DNA of 64,000 bases from Osedax frankpressi (Eukaryota > Annelida > Polychaeta > Sabellida > Siboglinidae), in the NCBI GenBank assembly GCA_964035775.1, contig CAXIVS010000612.1:248001-312000 (forward strand), read 5' to 3'. Below the pieces are notes generated by a model. The model had not been told where the DNA came from, ran no database searches, and worked only from the letters and a program-made list of their open reading frames with translations. Below, piece by piece: positions 31,001-45,420 of this stretch; position 1 is the stretch's first letter, and the number at the start of each line of letters is the position of its first letter. The translations under genes and the position numbers were made by a program.

Positions 31001-32686
31001 TAACTCTAAGATATAACGCTATATGATATAACTATATATGATATAACTCTTATGATATAATTCTATATGATATAACTCTATTTGATATAACTCTATATGA
31101 TATAACTCTATATGATATAACTCTATAAGATATAACTCTATAAGATATAACTCTAAGATATAACTCTATATGATATAACTCTATATAATATAACTCTATA
31201 TGATATAACTCTATATGATATAACTCTATAATATATAACTATATAAGATATAACTCTATATGATATAACTCTATATGATATAACTCTATAAGATATAACT
31301 CAATAAGATTTAACTCTATATGATATAACTCTATATGACATAACTCTATAAGATATAACTCTATAAGATATAACTCTATAATATATAACTCTATATGATA
31401 TAACTCTATATGATATAACTCAATATGATATAACTCTATATAATATAACTCTATAAGATATAACTCTATATGATATAACTCTATATGATATAACTCTATA
31501 TAATATAACTCTATAAGATATAACTCTATATGATATAACTCTATAAGATATAACTCTATAAGATATAACTCTATAAGATATAACTCTATATGATATAACT
31601 CTATATGATATAACTCAATATGATATAACTCTATAGAATATAACTCTATAAGATATAACTCTATATAATATAACTCTATAAGATATAACTATATAAGATA
31701 TAACTCTATAAGATATAACTCTATATGATATAACTCTATATAATATAACTCTATAAGATATAACTCAATAAGATATAACTCTATAAGATATAACTCAATA
31801 AGATATAACTCTATAAGATATAACTCTATATGATATAACTCTATATGATATAACTCTATATGATATAACTCTATATGATATAACTCTATATGATATAACT
31901 CTATATGATATAACTCTATAAGATATAACTCTATAAGATATAACTCTAAGATATAACTCTATATGATATAACTCTATATAATATAACTCTATATGATATA
32001 ACTCTATATGATATAACTCTATATGATATAACTCTATAAGATATAACTCTATAAGATATAACTCTATTATATATAACTCTATATGATATAACTCTATAAG
32101 ATATAACTCTATTATATATAACTCTATATGATATAACTCTATATGATATAACTCTATATGATATAACTCTATATAATATAACTCTATATGATATAACTCT
32201 ATATGATATAACTCAATAATATATAACTCTATATGATATAACTCTATATGATATAACTCTATATGATATAACTCTATATGATATAACTCTATAAGATATA
32301 ACTCTAGAAGATATAACTCTATATAATATAACTCTATAAGATATAACTCTAATAGATATAACTCTAAGATATAACGCTATATGATATAACTATATATGAT
32401 ATAACTCTTATGATATAACTCAATAAGATATAAATCTATAATATATAACTCAATAAGATATAACTCTAATAGATATAACTCTAAGATATAACGCTATATG
32501 ATATAACTATATATTATATAACTCTTATGATATAACTCAATAAGATATAACTCTATAAGATATAACTCTATATGATATAACTCAATAAGATATAACTCTA
32601 TATGATATAACTCAATAAGACATAACTCTATAAGATATAACTCTATATGATATAACTCTATAAGATATAACTCTATATGATATAAC
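31001..32686. repeat. Block F, copy 1
   Basis: The block begins with a 13-bp CTCTAAG unit and CGCT monomer near 31.01 kb. It continues through a CTCAATAAGATTTAAC-GACATAAC series, a rare CTATAGAATATAAC monomer near 31635, TCTAGA at 32303 and two CGCT cassettes. Copies follow at about 33.72-35.45, 43.50-45.14, 45.72-47.2 and 47.2-48.6 kb, each with its own TAGAATATAAC and TCTAGA markers. Confidence 0.8.
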
Positions 32687-33720
32687 TCAATATGATATAA
32701 CTATATATAATATAACTCTATAAGATATAATTCTATATGATATAACTCTATATGATATAACTCTATATGATATAACTCTATAAGATATAACTCTATAAGA
32801 TATAACTCTATATGATATAACTTTATAAGATATAACTCTATAAGATATAACTCTATAATATATAACTCTATATGATATAACTCTATATGATATAACTCTA
32901 TATGCTATAAATCTATATGATATAACTCTATAAGATATAACTCTATATGATATAACTCTATATGACATAACTATATATGATATAACACTATAAGATATAA
33001 CTCTATAGGATATAACTCTATAAGATATAACTCTATATGCTATAACTCTATATGATATAACTCTATATGATATAACTATATAAGACATAATTATATATGA
33101 TATAACTCTATATGATATAACTCTATATGCTATGACTCTATATGACATAACTATATAAGACATAATTCTATATGATATAACTCTATAAGATATAACTCTA
33201 TATGATATAACTTTATAGGATATAACTATATATGATATAACACTATAAGATATAACTCTATAGGATATAACTCTATAAGATATAACTCTATAAGATATAA
33301 CTCTATATGTTATAACTCTATAAGATATAACTCTATATGATATAACTCTATAATATATAACTCTATTATACATAACTCTATATGATATAACTCTATAAGA
33401 TATAACTCTATTATATATAACTCTATAAGATATAATTCTATAAGATATAACTCTATTATATATAACTCTATAAGATATAACTTTATAAGATATAACTCTA
33501 TATGATATAACTCTATAAGATATAACTCTATAAGATATAACTCTATATGATATAACTCTATAAGATATAACTCAATAAGATATAACTCTCTATAATATAA
33601 CTCTATAAGATATAACTCTATAAGATATAACTCTATAAGATATAACACTATATAATATAACTCTATAAGATATAACTCTATATGATATAACTCTATAAGA
33701 TATAACTCTATATGATATAA
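32687..33720. repeat. Block E, copy 2 (shortened)
   Basis: The CTATTATACAT marker ending at 33373 is 2717 bp after the same marker at 30656. Fewer units precede it than in copy 1. A unique change, GCTATGACTC, lies near 33131, and CTCTCTATAATATAAC replaces CTCTCTATGATATAAC near 33588. The block sits between two F copies, so E plus F forms a local higher unit of about 2.7-3.0 kb. Confidence 0.78.
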
Positions 33721-36412
33721 CTCTAAGATATAACGCTATATGATATAACTATATATGATATAACTCTTATGATATAATTCTATATGATATAACTCTATAT
33801 GATATAACTCTATATGATATAACTCTATATGATATAACTCTATAAGATATAACTCTATAAGATATAACTCTAAGATATAACTCTATATGATATAACTCTA
33901 TATAATATAACTCTATATGATATAACTCTATATGATATAACTCTATATGATATAACTCTATAATATATAACTATATAAGATATAACTCTATATGATATAA
34001 CTCTATATGATATAACTCTATAAGATATAACTCTATATGATATAACTCTATATGATATAACTCTATAAGATATAACTCAATAAGATTTAACTCTATATGA
34101 TATAACTCTATATGACATAACTCTATAAGATATAACTCTATAAGATATAACTCTATAATATATAACTCTATATGATATAACTCTATATGATATAACTCAA
34201 TATGATATAACTCTATATAATATAACTCTATAAGATATAACTCTATATGATATAACTCTATATGATATAACTCTATATAATATAACTCTATAAGATATAA
34301 CTCTATATGATATAACTCTATAAGATATAACTCTATAAGATATAACTCTATAAGATATAACTCTATATGATATAACTCTATATGATATAACTCAATATGA
34401 TATAACTCTATAGAATATAACTCTATAAGATATAACTCTATATAATATAACTCTATAAGATATAACTATATAAGATATAACTCTATAATATATAACTCTA
34501 TATGATATAACTCTATATAATATAACTCTATAAGATATAACTCAATAAGATATAACTCTATAAGATATAACTCAATAAGATATAACTCTATAAGATATAA
34601 CTCTATATGATATAACTCTATATGATATAACTCTATATGATATAACTCTATATGATATAACTCTATATGATATAACTCTATATGATATAACTCTATAAGA
34701 TATAACTCTATAAGATATAACTCTAAGATATAACTCTATATGATATAACTCTATATAATATAACTCTATATGATATAACTCTATATGATATAACTCTATA
34801 TGATATAACTCTATAAGATATAACTCTATAAGATATAACTCTATAAGATATAACTCTATTATATATAACTCTATATGATATAACTCTATAAGATATAACT
34901 CTATTATATATAACTCTATATGATATAACTCTATATGATATAACTCTATATGATATAACTCTATATGATATAACTCTATATGATATAACTCAATAATATA
35001 TAACTCTATATGATATAACTCTATATGATATAACTCTATATGATATAACTCTATAAGATATAACTCTAGAAGATATAACTCTATATAATATAACTCTATA
35101 AGATATAACTCTAATAGATATAACTATAAGATATAACGCTATATGATATAACTATATATGATATAACTCTTATGATATAACTCAATAAGATATAAATCTA
35201 TAATATATAACTCAATAAGATATAACTCTAATAGATATAACTCTAAGATATAACGCTATATGATATAACTATATATTATATAACTCTTATGATATAACTC
35301 AATAAGATATAACTCTATAAGATATAACTCTATATGATATAACTCAATAAGATATAACTCTATATGATATAACTCAATAAGACATAACTCTATAAGATAT
35401 AACTCTATATGATATAACTCTATAAGATATAACTCTATATGATATAACTCAATATGATATAACTATATATAATATAACTCTATAAGATATAACTCTATAT
35501 GATATAACTCTATATGATATAACTATATAAGATATAACTCTATAAGATATAACTCTATAAGATATAACTCTATATGATATAACTCTATATGATATAACTC
35601 AATATGATATAACTCTATAGAATATAACTCTATAAGATATAACTCTATATAATATAACTCTATAAGATATAACTATATAAGATATAACTCTATAAAATAT
35701 AACTCTATATGATATAACTCTATATAATATAACTCTATAAGATATAACTCAATAAGATATAACTCTATAAGATATAACTCAATAAGATATAACTCTATAA
35801 GATATAACTATATATGATATAACCCTATATGATATAACTCTATATGATATAACTCTATATGATATAACTCTATATGATATAACTCTATAAGATATAACTC
35901 TATAAGATATAACTCTAAGATATAACTCTATATGATATAACTCTATATAATATAACTCTATAATATATAACTATATAAGATATAACTCTATATGATATAA
36001 CTCTATATGATATAACTCTATAATATTTAACTCTATAAGATATAACTATATATAATATAACTTTATAATATATAACTCTATAAGATATAACTATATAAGA
36101 TATAACTCTATAAGATATAACTCTATATGATATAACTCTATATGATATAACTCTATAAGATATAACTCTATAAGATATAACTCTATAAGATATAACTCTA
36201 TATGATATAACTCTATAAGATATAACTCAATAAGATTTAACTCTATATGATATAACTCTATATGACATAACTCTATAAGATATAACTCTATAAGATATAA
36301 CTCTATAATATATAACTCTATATGATATAACTCTATATGATATAACTCAATATGATATAACTCTATATAATATAACTCTATAAGATATAACTCAATAAGA
36401 TATAACTCTATA
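33721..36412. repeat. Block F, copies 2 and a partial third
   Basis: F markers recur: CGCT near 33732, CTATAGAATATAAC near 34410, and TCTAGA at 35065, which is 2762 bp after the one at 32303. A further CTATAGAATATAAC unit near 35628 begins a partial third copy without a TCTAGA monomer. It ends in units with CTATAATATTTAAC near 36.02 kb, a rare series seen again near 49.02 kb. The 13-bp unit near 35125 has CTATAAG where the others have CTCTAAG. Confidence 0.76.
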
Positions 36413-39400
36413 TGATATAACTCAATAAGACATAACTCTATAAGATATAACTCTATATGATATAACTCTATATGATATAACTCTATAAGATATAACTCTA
36501 TATGATATAATTCTATAATATATAAATCTATAAGATATAACTATATATGATATAACTCTATATAATATAACTTTATAATATATAACTTTATAAGATATAA
36601 CTCAATAAGATATAACTCTATAATATATAACTCTATAAGATATAACTCTATATGATATAACTCTATATAATATAACTCTATATGATATAACTCTATATGA
36701 TATAACTCTATAATATATAACTATATAAGATATAACTCTATATGATATAACTCTATATGATATAACTCTATAAGATATAACTCAATAAGATTTAACTCTA
36801 TATGATATAACTCTATATGACATAACTCTATAAGATATAACTCTATAAGATATAACTCTATAATATATAACTCTATATGATATAACTCTATAAGATATAA
36901 CTCTATATGATATAACTCTATGTGATATAACTCTATAATATATAACTCTATAAGATATAACTATATATAATATAACTCTATATAATATAACTTTATAATA
37001 TATAACTCTATAAGATATAACTCTATAAGATATAACTCTATAAGATATAACTCTATATGATATAACTCTATATGATATAACTCAATATGATATAACTCTA
37101 TATAATATAACTCTATAAGATATAACTCTATATGATATAACTCTATATGATATAACTCTATATAATATAACTCTATAAGATATAACTCTATATGATATAA
37201 CTCTATAAGATATAACTCTATAAGATATAACTCTATAAGATATAACTCTATATGATATAACTCTATATGATATAACTCAATATGATATAACTCTATAGAA
37301 TATAACTCTATAAGATATAACTCTATATAATATAACTCTATAAGATATAACTATATAAGATATAACTCTATAAGATATAACTCTATATGATATAACTCTA
37401 TATAATATAACTCTATAAGATATAACTCAATAAGATATAACTCTATAAGATATAACTCAATAAGATATAACTCTATAAGATATAACTATATATGATATAA
37501 CCATATATGATATAACTCTATATGATATAACTCTATATAATATAACTCTATAAGATATAACTCTATATGATATAACTCTATAAGATATAACTCTATAAGA
37601 AATAACTTTATATGATATAACTCTATATGATATAACTCTATAAGATATAACTCTATATGATATAACTCTATAAGATATAACTCTATAAGATATAACTCTA
37701 TATGATATAACTCTATAGGATATAACTATATATGATATAACACTATAATATATAATTCTATAGGATATAACTCTATAAGATATAACTCTATATGTTATAA
37801 CTCTATAAGATATAACTCTATATGATATAACTCTATAAGATATAACTCTATTATATATAACTCTATAAGATATAACTCTATAAGATATAACTCTATTATA
37901 TATAACTCTATAAGATATAACTTTATAAGATATAACTCTATATGATATAACTCTATATGATATAACTCTGTATGATATAACTCTATAAGATATAACTCTA
38001 TATGATATAACTCTATATGATATAACTCAATAAGATATAACTCTATATGATATAACTCTATAAGATCTAACTCTATAAGATATAACTCTATAAGATATAA
38101 CTCTATATAATATAACTCTATAAGATATAACTCTATATGATATAACTCTATAAGATATAACTCTATAATATATAACTTTATAAGATATAACTCAATAAGA
38201 TATAACTCTATAATATATAACTCTATAAGATATAACTCTATATGATATAACTCTATATGATATAACTCTATATGATATAACTCTATAAGATATAACTCTA
38301 TAAGATATAACTCTATAAGATATAACTCTATTAGATATAACTCTATAAGATATAACTCTAAGATATAACTCTATATGATATAACTCTATGTGATATAACT
38401 CTATATAATATAACTCTATAAGATATAACTATATGAGATATAACTCTATAAGATATAACTCTATATAATATAACTCTATATAATATAACTCTATAAGATA
38501 TAACTCTATATGATATAACTCTAAGATATAACTCAATATGATATAACTCAACAAGACATAACTCTATATGATATAACTCTATAAGGTATAACTCTAATAG
38601 ATATAACTCTAAGATATAACGCTATATGATATAACTCTTATGATATAACTCAATAAGATATAACTCTATAAGATATAAATCAATAAGATATAACTCTATA
38701 AGATATAACTCTATATGATATAACTTTATAATATATAACTTTATAAGATATAACTCAATAAGATATAACTCTATAAGATATAACTCTATAAGATATAACT
38801 CTATATGATATAACTCTATATAATAAAACTTTATAATATATAACTTAATAAGATATAACTCAATAAGATATAACTCTATAAGATATAACTCTATAAGATA
38901 TAACTCTATAAGATATAACTCAATAAGATATAACTCTATAAGATATAACTCTATATGATATAACTTTATAAGATATAACTCTATAATATATAACTCTATA
39001 AGATATAACTCTATAAGATATAACTCTATAAGATATAACTCTATATGATATAACTCTATATAATATAACTTTATAATATATAACTTAATAAGATATAACT
39101 CAATAAGATATAACTCTATAAGATATAACTCTATAAGATATAACTCTATAAGATATAACTCAGTAAGATATAACTATATATGATATAACTCTATATGATA
39201 TAACTCTATATGATATAACTCTATATGATATAACTCTATAAGATATAACTCTATAAGATATAACTCTATATGATATAACTCTATAAGATATAACTCTATA
39301 AGATATAACTCTATATGATATAACTCTATAAGATATAATTCTATATGATATAACTCTATGTGATATAACTCTATATGATATAACTCTATAAGATATAACT

Positions 39401-39420
39401 CTATAAGATATAACTCTATA
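36413..39420. repeat. Block D, copy 2: first arm of a 3.0-kb tandem pair
   Basis: This is copy 1 of a tandem pair. Markers AAATCT (36524 and 39532) and TGTGAT (36921 and 39929) are 3008 bp apart. After a one-base insertion near 40187, CCATATATG (37501 and 40510), AGATCT (38063 and 41072) and AAGGTATAAC (38583 and 41592) are 3009 bp apart. The AGATCT hexamer (a BglII site) is found only at these two places in the window and not in block D copy 1 at 27-29.7 kb, so this pair is younger than the split from that copy. Confidence 0.88.
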
Positions 39421-42168
39421 TGATATAACTCTATATGATATAACTCTATATGATATAATTCTATAATATATAACTCTATATGATATAACTCTATAAGATA
39501 TAACTCTATATGATATAATTCTATAATATATAAATCTATAAGATATAACTATATATGATATAACTCTATATAATATAACTTTATAATATATAACTTTATA
39601 AGATATAACTCAATAAGATATAACTCTATAATATATAACTCTATAAGATATAACTCTATATGATATAACTCTATATAATATAACTCTATATGATATAACT
39701 CTATATGATATAACTCTATAATATATAACTATATAAGATATAACTCTATATGATATAACTCTATATGATATAACTCTATAAGATATAACTCAATAAGATT
39801 TAACTCTATATGATATAACTCTATATGACATAACTCTATAAGATATAACTCTATAAGATATAACTCTATAATATATAACTCTATATGATATAACTCTATA
39901 AGATATAACTCTATATGATATAACTCTATGTGATATAACTCTATAATATATAACTCTATAAGATATAACTTTATATAATATAACTCTATATAATATAACT
40001 TTATAATATATAACTCTATAAGATATAACTCTATAAGATATAACTCTATAAGATATAACTCTATATGATATAACTCTATATGATATAACTCAATATGATA
40101 TAACTCTATATAATATAACTCTATAAGATATAACTCTATATGATATAACTCTATATGATATAACTCTATATAATATAACTCTATAAAGATATAACTCTAT
40201 ATGATATAACTCTATAAGATATAACTCTATAAGATATAACTCTATAAGATATAACTCTATATGATATAACTCTATATGATATAACTCAATATGATATAAC
40301 TCTATAGAATATAACTCTATAAGATATAACTCTATATAATATAACTCTATAAGATATAACTATATAAGATATAACTCTATAAGATATAACTCTATATGAT
40401 ATAACTCTATATAATATAACTCTATAAGATATAACTCAATAAGATATAACTCTATAAGATATAACTCAATAAGATATAACTCTATAAGATATAACTATAT
40501 ATGATATAACCATATATGATATAACTCTATATGATATAACTCTATATAATATAACTCTATAAGATATAACTCTATATGATATAACTCTATAAGATATAAC
40601 TCTATAAGAAATAACTCTATATGATATAACTCTATATGATATAACTCTATAAGATATAACTCTATATGATATAACTCTATAAGATATAACTCTATAAGAT
40701 ATAACTCTATATGATATAACTCTATAGGATATAACTATATATGATATAACACTATAATATATAATTCTATAGGATATAACTCTATAAGATATAACTCTAT
40801 ATGTTATAACTCTATAAGATATAACTCTATATGATATAACTCTATAAGATATAACTCTATTATATATAACTCTATAAGATATAACTCTATAAGATATAAC
40901 TCTATTATATATAACTCTATAAGATATAACTTTATAAGATATAACTCTATATGATATAACTCTATATGATATAACTCTGTATGATATAACTCTATAAGAT
41001 ATAACTCTATATGATATAACTCTATATGATATAACTCAATAAGATATAACTCTATATGATATAACTCTATAAGATCTAACTCTATAAGATATAACTCTAT
41101 AAGATATAACTCTATATAATATAACTCTATAAGATATAACTCTATATGATATAACTCTATAAGATATAACTCTATAATATATAACTTTATAAGATATAAC
41201 TCAATAAGATATAACTCTATAATATATAACTCTATAAGATATAACTCTATATGATATAACTCTATATGATATAACTCTATATGATATAACTCTATAAGAT
41301 ATAACTCTATAAGATATAACTCTATAAGATATAACTCTATTAGATATAACTCTATAAGATATAACTCTAAGATATAACTCTATATGATATAACTCTATGT
41401 GATATAACTCTATATAATATAACTCTATAAGATATAACTATATGAGATATAACTCTATAAGATATAACTCTATATAATATAACTCTATATAATATAACTC
41501 TATAAGATATAACTCTATATGATATAACTCTAAGATATAACTCAATATGATATAACTCAACAAGACATAACTCTATATGATATAACTCTATAAGGTATAA
41601 CTCTAATAGATATAACTCTAAGATATAACCCTATATGATATAACTCTTATGATATAACTCAATAAGATATAACTCTATAAGATATAAATCAATAAGATAT
41701 AACTCTATAAGATATAACTCTATATGATATAACTTTATAATATATAACTTTATAAGATATAACTCAATAAGATATAACTCTATAAGATATAACTCTATAA
41801 GATATAACTCTATATGATATAACTCTATATAATAAAACTTTATAATATATAACTTAATAAGATATAACTCAATAAGATATAACTCTATAAGATATAACTC
41901 TATAAGATATAACTCTATAAGATATAACTCAATAAGATATAACTCTATAAGATATAACTCTATATGATATAACTTTATAAGATATAACTCTATAATATAT
42001 AACTCTATAAGATATAACTCTATAAGATATAACTCTATAAGATATAACTCTATGTGATATAACTCTATATAATATAACTTTATAATATATAACTTAATAA
42101 GATATAACTCAATAAGATATAACTCTATAAGATATAACTCTATAAGATATAACTCTATAAGATATAAC
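39421..42168. repeat. Block D, copy 3: second arm of the tandem pair
   Basis: This repeats 36413-39170 at 3008-3009 bp. The differences I can see are few: an extra A making a 16-bp unit at 40172-40187, CTTTATATAA for CTATATATAA near 39970, CTCTATATG for CTTTATATG near 40617, and AACCCTATATG for AACGCTATATG near 41629. The last change removes the CpG. At its right edge it joins block E copy 3 directly. Confidence 0.86.
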
Positions 42169-45100
42169 TCAGTAAGATATAACTATATATGATATAACTC
42201 TATATGATATAACTCTATATGATATAACTCTATATGATATAACTCTATAAGATATAACTCTATAAGATATAACTCTATATGATATAACTCTATAAGATAT
42301 AACTCTATAAGATATAACTCTATATGATATAACTCTATAAGATATAATTCTATATGATATAACTCTATATGATATAACTCTATATGATATAACTCTATAA
42401 GATATAACTCTATAAGATATAACTCTATATGATATAACTCTATAAGATATAACTCTATAAGATATAACTCTATATGATATAACTCTATAAGATATAATTC
42501 TATATGATATAACTCTATATGATATAACTCTATATGATATAACTCTATAAGATATAACTCTATAAGATATAACTCTATATGATATAACTTTATAAGATAT
42601 AACTCTATAAGATATAACTCTATAATATATAACTCTATATGATATAACTCTATATGATATAACTCTATATGCTATAAATCTATATGATATAACTCTATAA
42701 GATATAACTCTATATGATATAACTCTATATGACATAACTATATATGATATAACACTATAAGATATAACTCTATAGGATATAACTCTATAAGATATAACTC
42801 TATATGCTATAACTCTATATGATATAACTCTATATGATATAACTATATAAGACATAATTATATATGATATAACTCTATATGATATAACTCTATATGCTAT
42901 AACTTTATATGACATAACTATATAAGACATAATTCTATATGATATAACTCTATAAGATATAACTCTATATGATATAACTCTATAGGATATAACTATATAT
43001 GATATAACACTATAAGATATAACTCTATAGGATATAACTCTATAAGATATAACTCTATAAGATATAACTCTATATGTTATAACTCTATAAGATATAACTC
43101 TATATGATATAACTCTATAATATATAACTCTATTATACATAACTCTATATGATATAACTCTATAAGATATAACTCTATTATATATAACTCTATAAGATAT
43201 AACTCTATAAGATATAACTCTATTATATATAACTCTATAAGATATAACTTTATAAGATATAACTCTATATGATATAACTCTATAAGATATAACTCTATAA
43301 GATATAACTCTATATGATATAACTCTATAAGATATAACTCAATAAGATATAACTCTCTATGATATAACTCTATAAGATATAACTCTATAAGATATAACTC
43401 TATAAGATATAACTCTATATAATATAACTCTATAAGATATAACTCTATATGATATAACTCTATAAGATATAACTCTATATGATATAACTCTAAGATATAA
43501 CGCTATATGATATAACTATATATGATATAACTCTTATGATATAATTCTATATGATATAACTCTATTTGATATAACTCTATATGATATAACTCTATATGAT
43601 ATAACTCTATAAGATATAACTCTATAAGATATAACTCTAAGATATAACTCTATATGATATAACTCTATATAATATAACTCTATATGATATAACTCTATAT
43701 GATATAACTCTATAATATATAACTATATAAGATATAACTCTATATGATATAACTATATGATATAACTCTATAAGATATAACTCAATAAGATTTAACTCTA
43801 TATGATATAACTCTATATGACATAACTCTATAAGATATAACTCTATAAGATATAACTCTATAATATATAACTCTATATAATATAACTCTATATGATATAA
43901 CTCAATATGATATAACTCTATATAATATAACTCTATAAGATATAACTCTATATGATATAACTCTATATGATATAACTCTATATAATATAACTCTATAAGA
44001 TATAACTCTATATGATATAACTCTATAAGATATAACTCTATAAGATATAACTCTATAAGATATAACTCTATATAATATAACTCTATATGATATAACTCAA
44101 TATGATATAACTCTATAGAATATAACTCTATAAGATATAACTCTATATAATATAACTCTATAAGATATAACTATATAAGATATAACTCTATAAGATATAA
44201 CTCTATATGATATAACTCTATATAATATAACTCTATAAGATATAACTCAATAAGATATAACTCTATAAGATATAACTCAATAAGATATAACTCTATAAGA
44301 TATAACTCTATATGATATAACTCTATATGATATAACTCTATATGATATAACTCTATATGATATAACTCTATATGATATAACTCTATAAGATATAACTCTA
44401 TAAGATATAACTCTAAGATATAACTCTATATGATATAACTCTATATAATATAACTCTATATGATATAACTCTATATGATATAACTCTATATGATATAACT
44501 CTATAAGATATAACTCTATAAGATATAACTCTATTATATATAACTCTATATGATATAACTCTATAAGATATAACTCTATTATATATAACTCTATATGATA
44601 TAACTCTATATGATATAACTCTATATGATATAACTCTATATAATATAACTCTATATGATATAACTCTATATGATATAACTCAATAATATATAACTCTATA
44701 TGATATAACTCTATATGATATAACTCTATATGATATAACTCTATAAGATATAACTCTAGAAGATATAACTCTATATAATATAACTCTATAAGATATAACT
44801 CTAATAGATATAACTCTAAGATATAACGCTATATGATATAACTATATATGATATAACTCTTATGATATAACTCAATAAGATATAAATCTATAATATATAA
44901 CTCAATAAGATATAACTCTAATAGATATAACTCTAAGATATAACGCTATATGATATAACTATATATTATATAACTCTTATGATATAACTCAATAAGATAT
45001 AACTCTATAAGATATAACTCTATATGATATAACTCAATAAGATATAACTCTATATGATATAACTCAATAAGACATAACTCTATAAGATATAACTCTATAT

Positions 45101-45420
45101 GATATAACTCTATAAGATATAACTCTATATGATATAACTCAATATGATATAACTATATATAATATAACTCTATAAGATATAATTCTATATGATATAACTC
45201 TATATGATATAACTCTATATGATATAACTCTATAAGATATAACTCTATAAGATATAACTCTATATGATATAACTTTATAAGATATAACTCTATAAGATAT
45301 AACTCTATAATATATAACTCTATATGATATAACTCTATATGATATAACTCTATATGCTATAAATCTATATGATATAACTCTATAAGATATAACTCTATAT
45401 GATATAACTCTATATGACAT
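42169..45420. repeat. Blocks E and F, copies about 12.45 kb from 29.67-32.97 kb
   Basis: The left edge matches 29670 (offset 12499), the CTATTATACAT marker at 43140 matches 30656 (12484), TCTAGA at 44755 matches 32303 (12452), and GACATAAC at 45420 matches 32967 (12453). Offset changes are whole units apart from a 2-bp loss in a 13-bp unit near 43746-43758. The order of A-type and T-type units is kept over more than 3 kb. Confidence 0.85.

Noticed and set aside
33310-33648. 112-codon minus-strand frame of ELYLI type, with similar ones at 45423-45635 and 59671-59853
   Set aside because: The second open minus frame of the same unit. No start context, composition or conservation distinct from the repeat.
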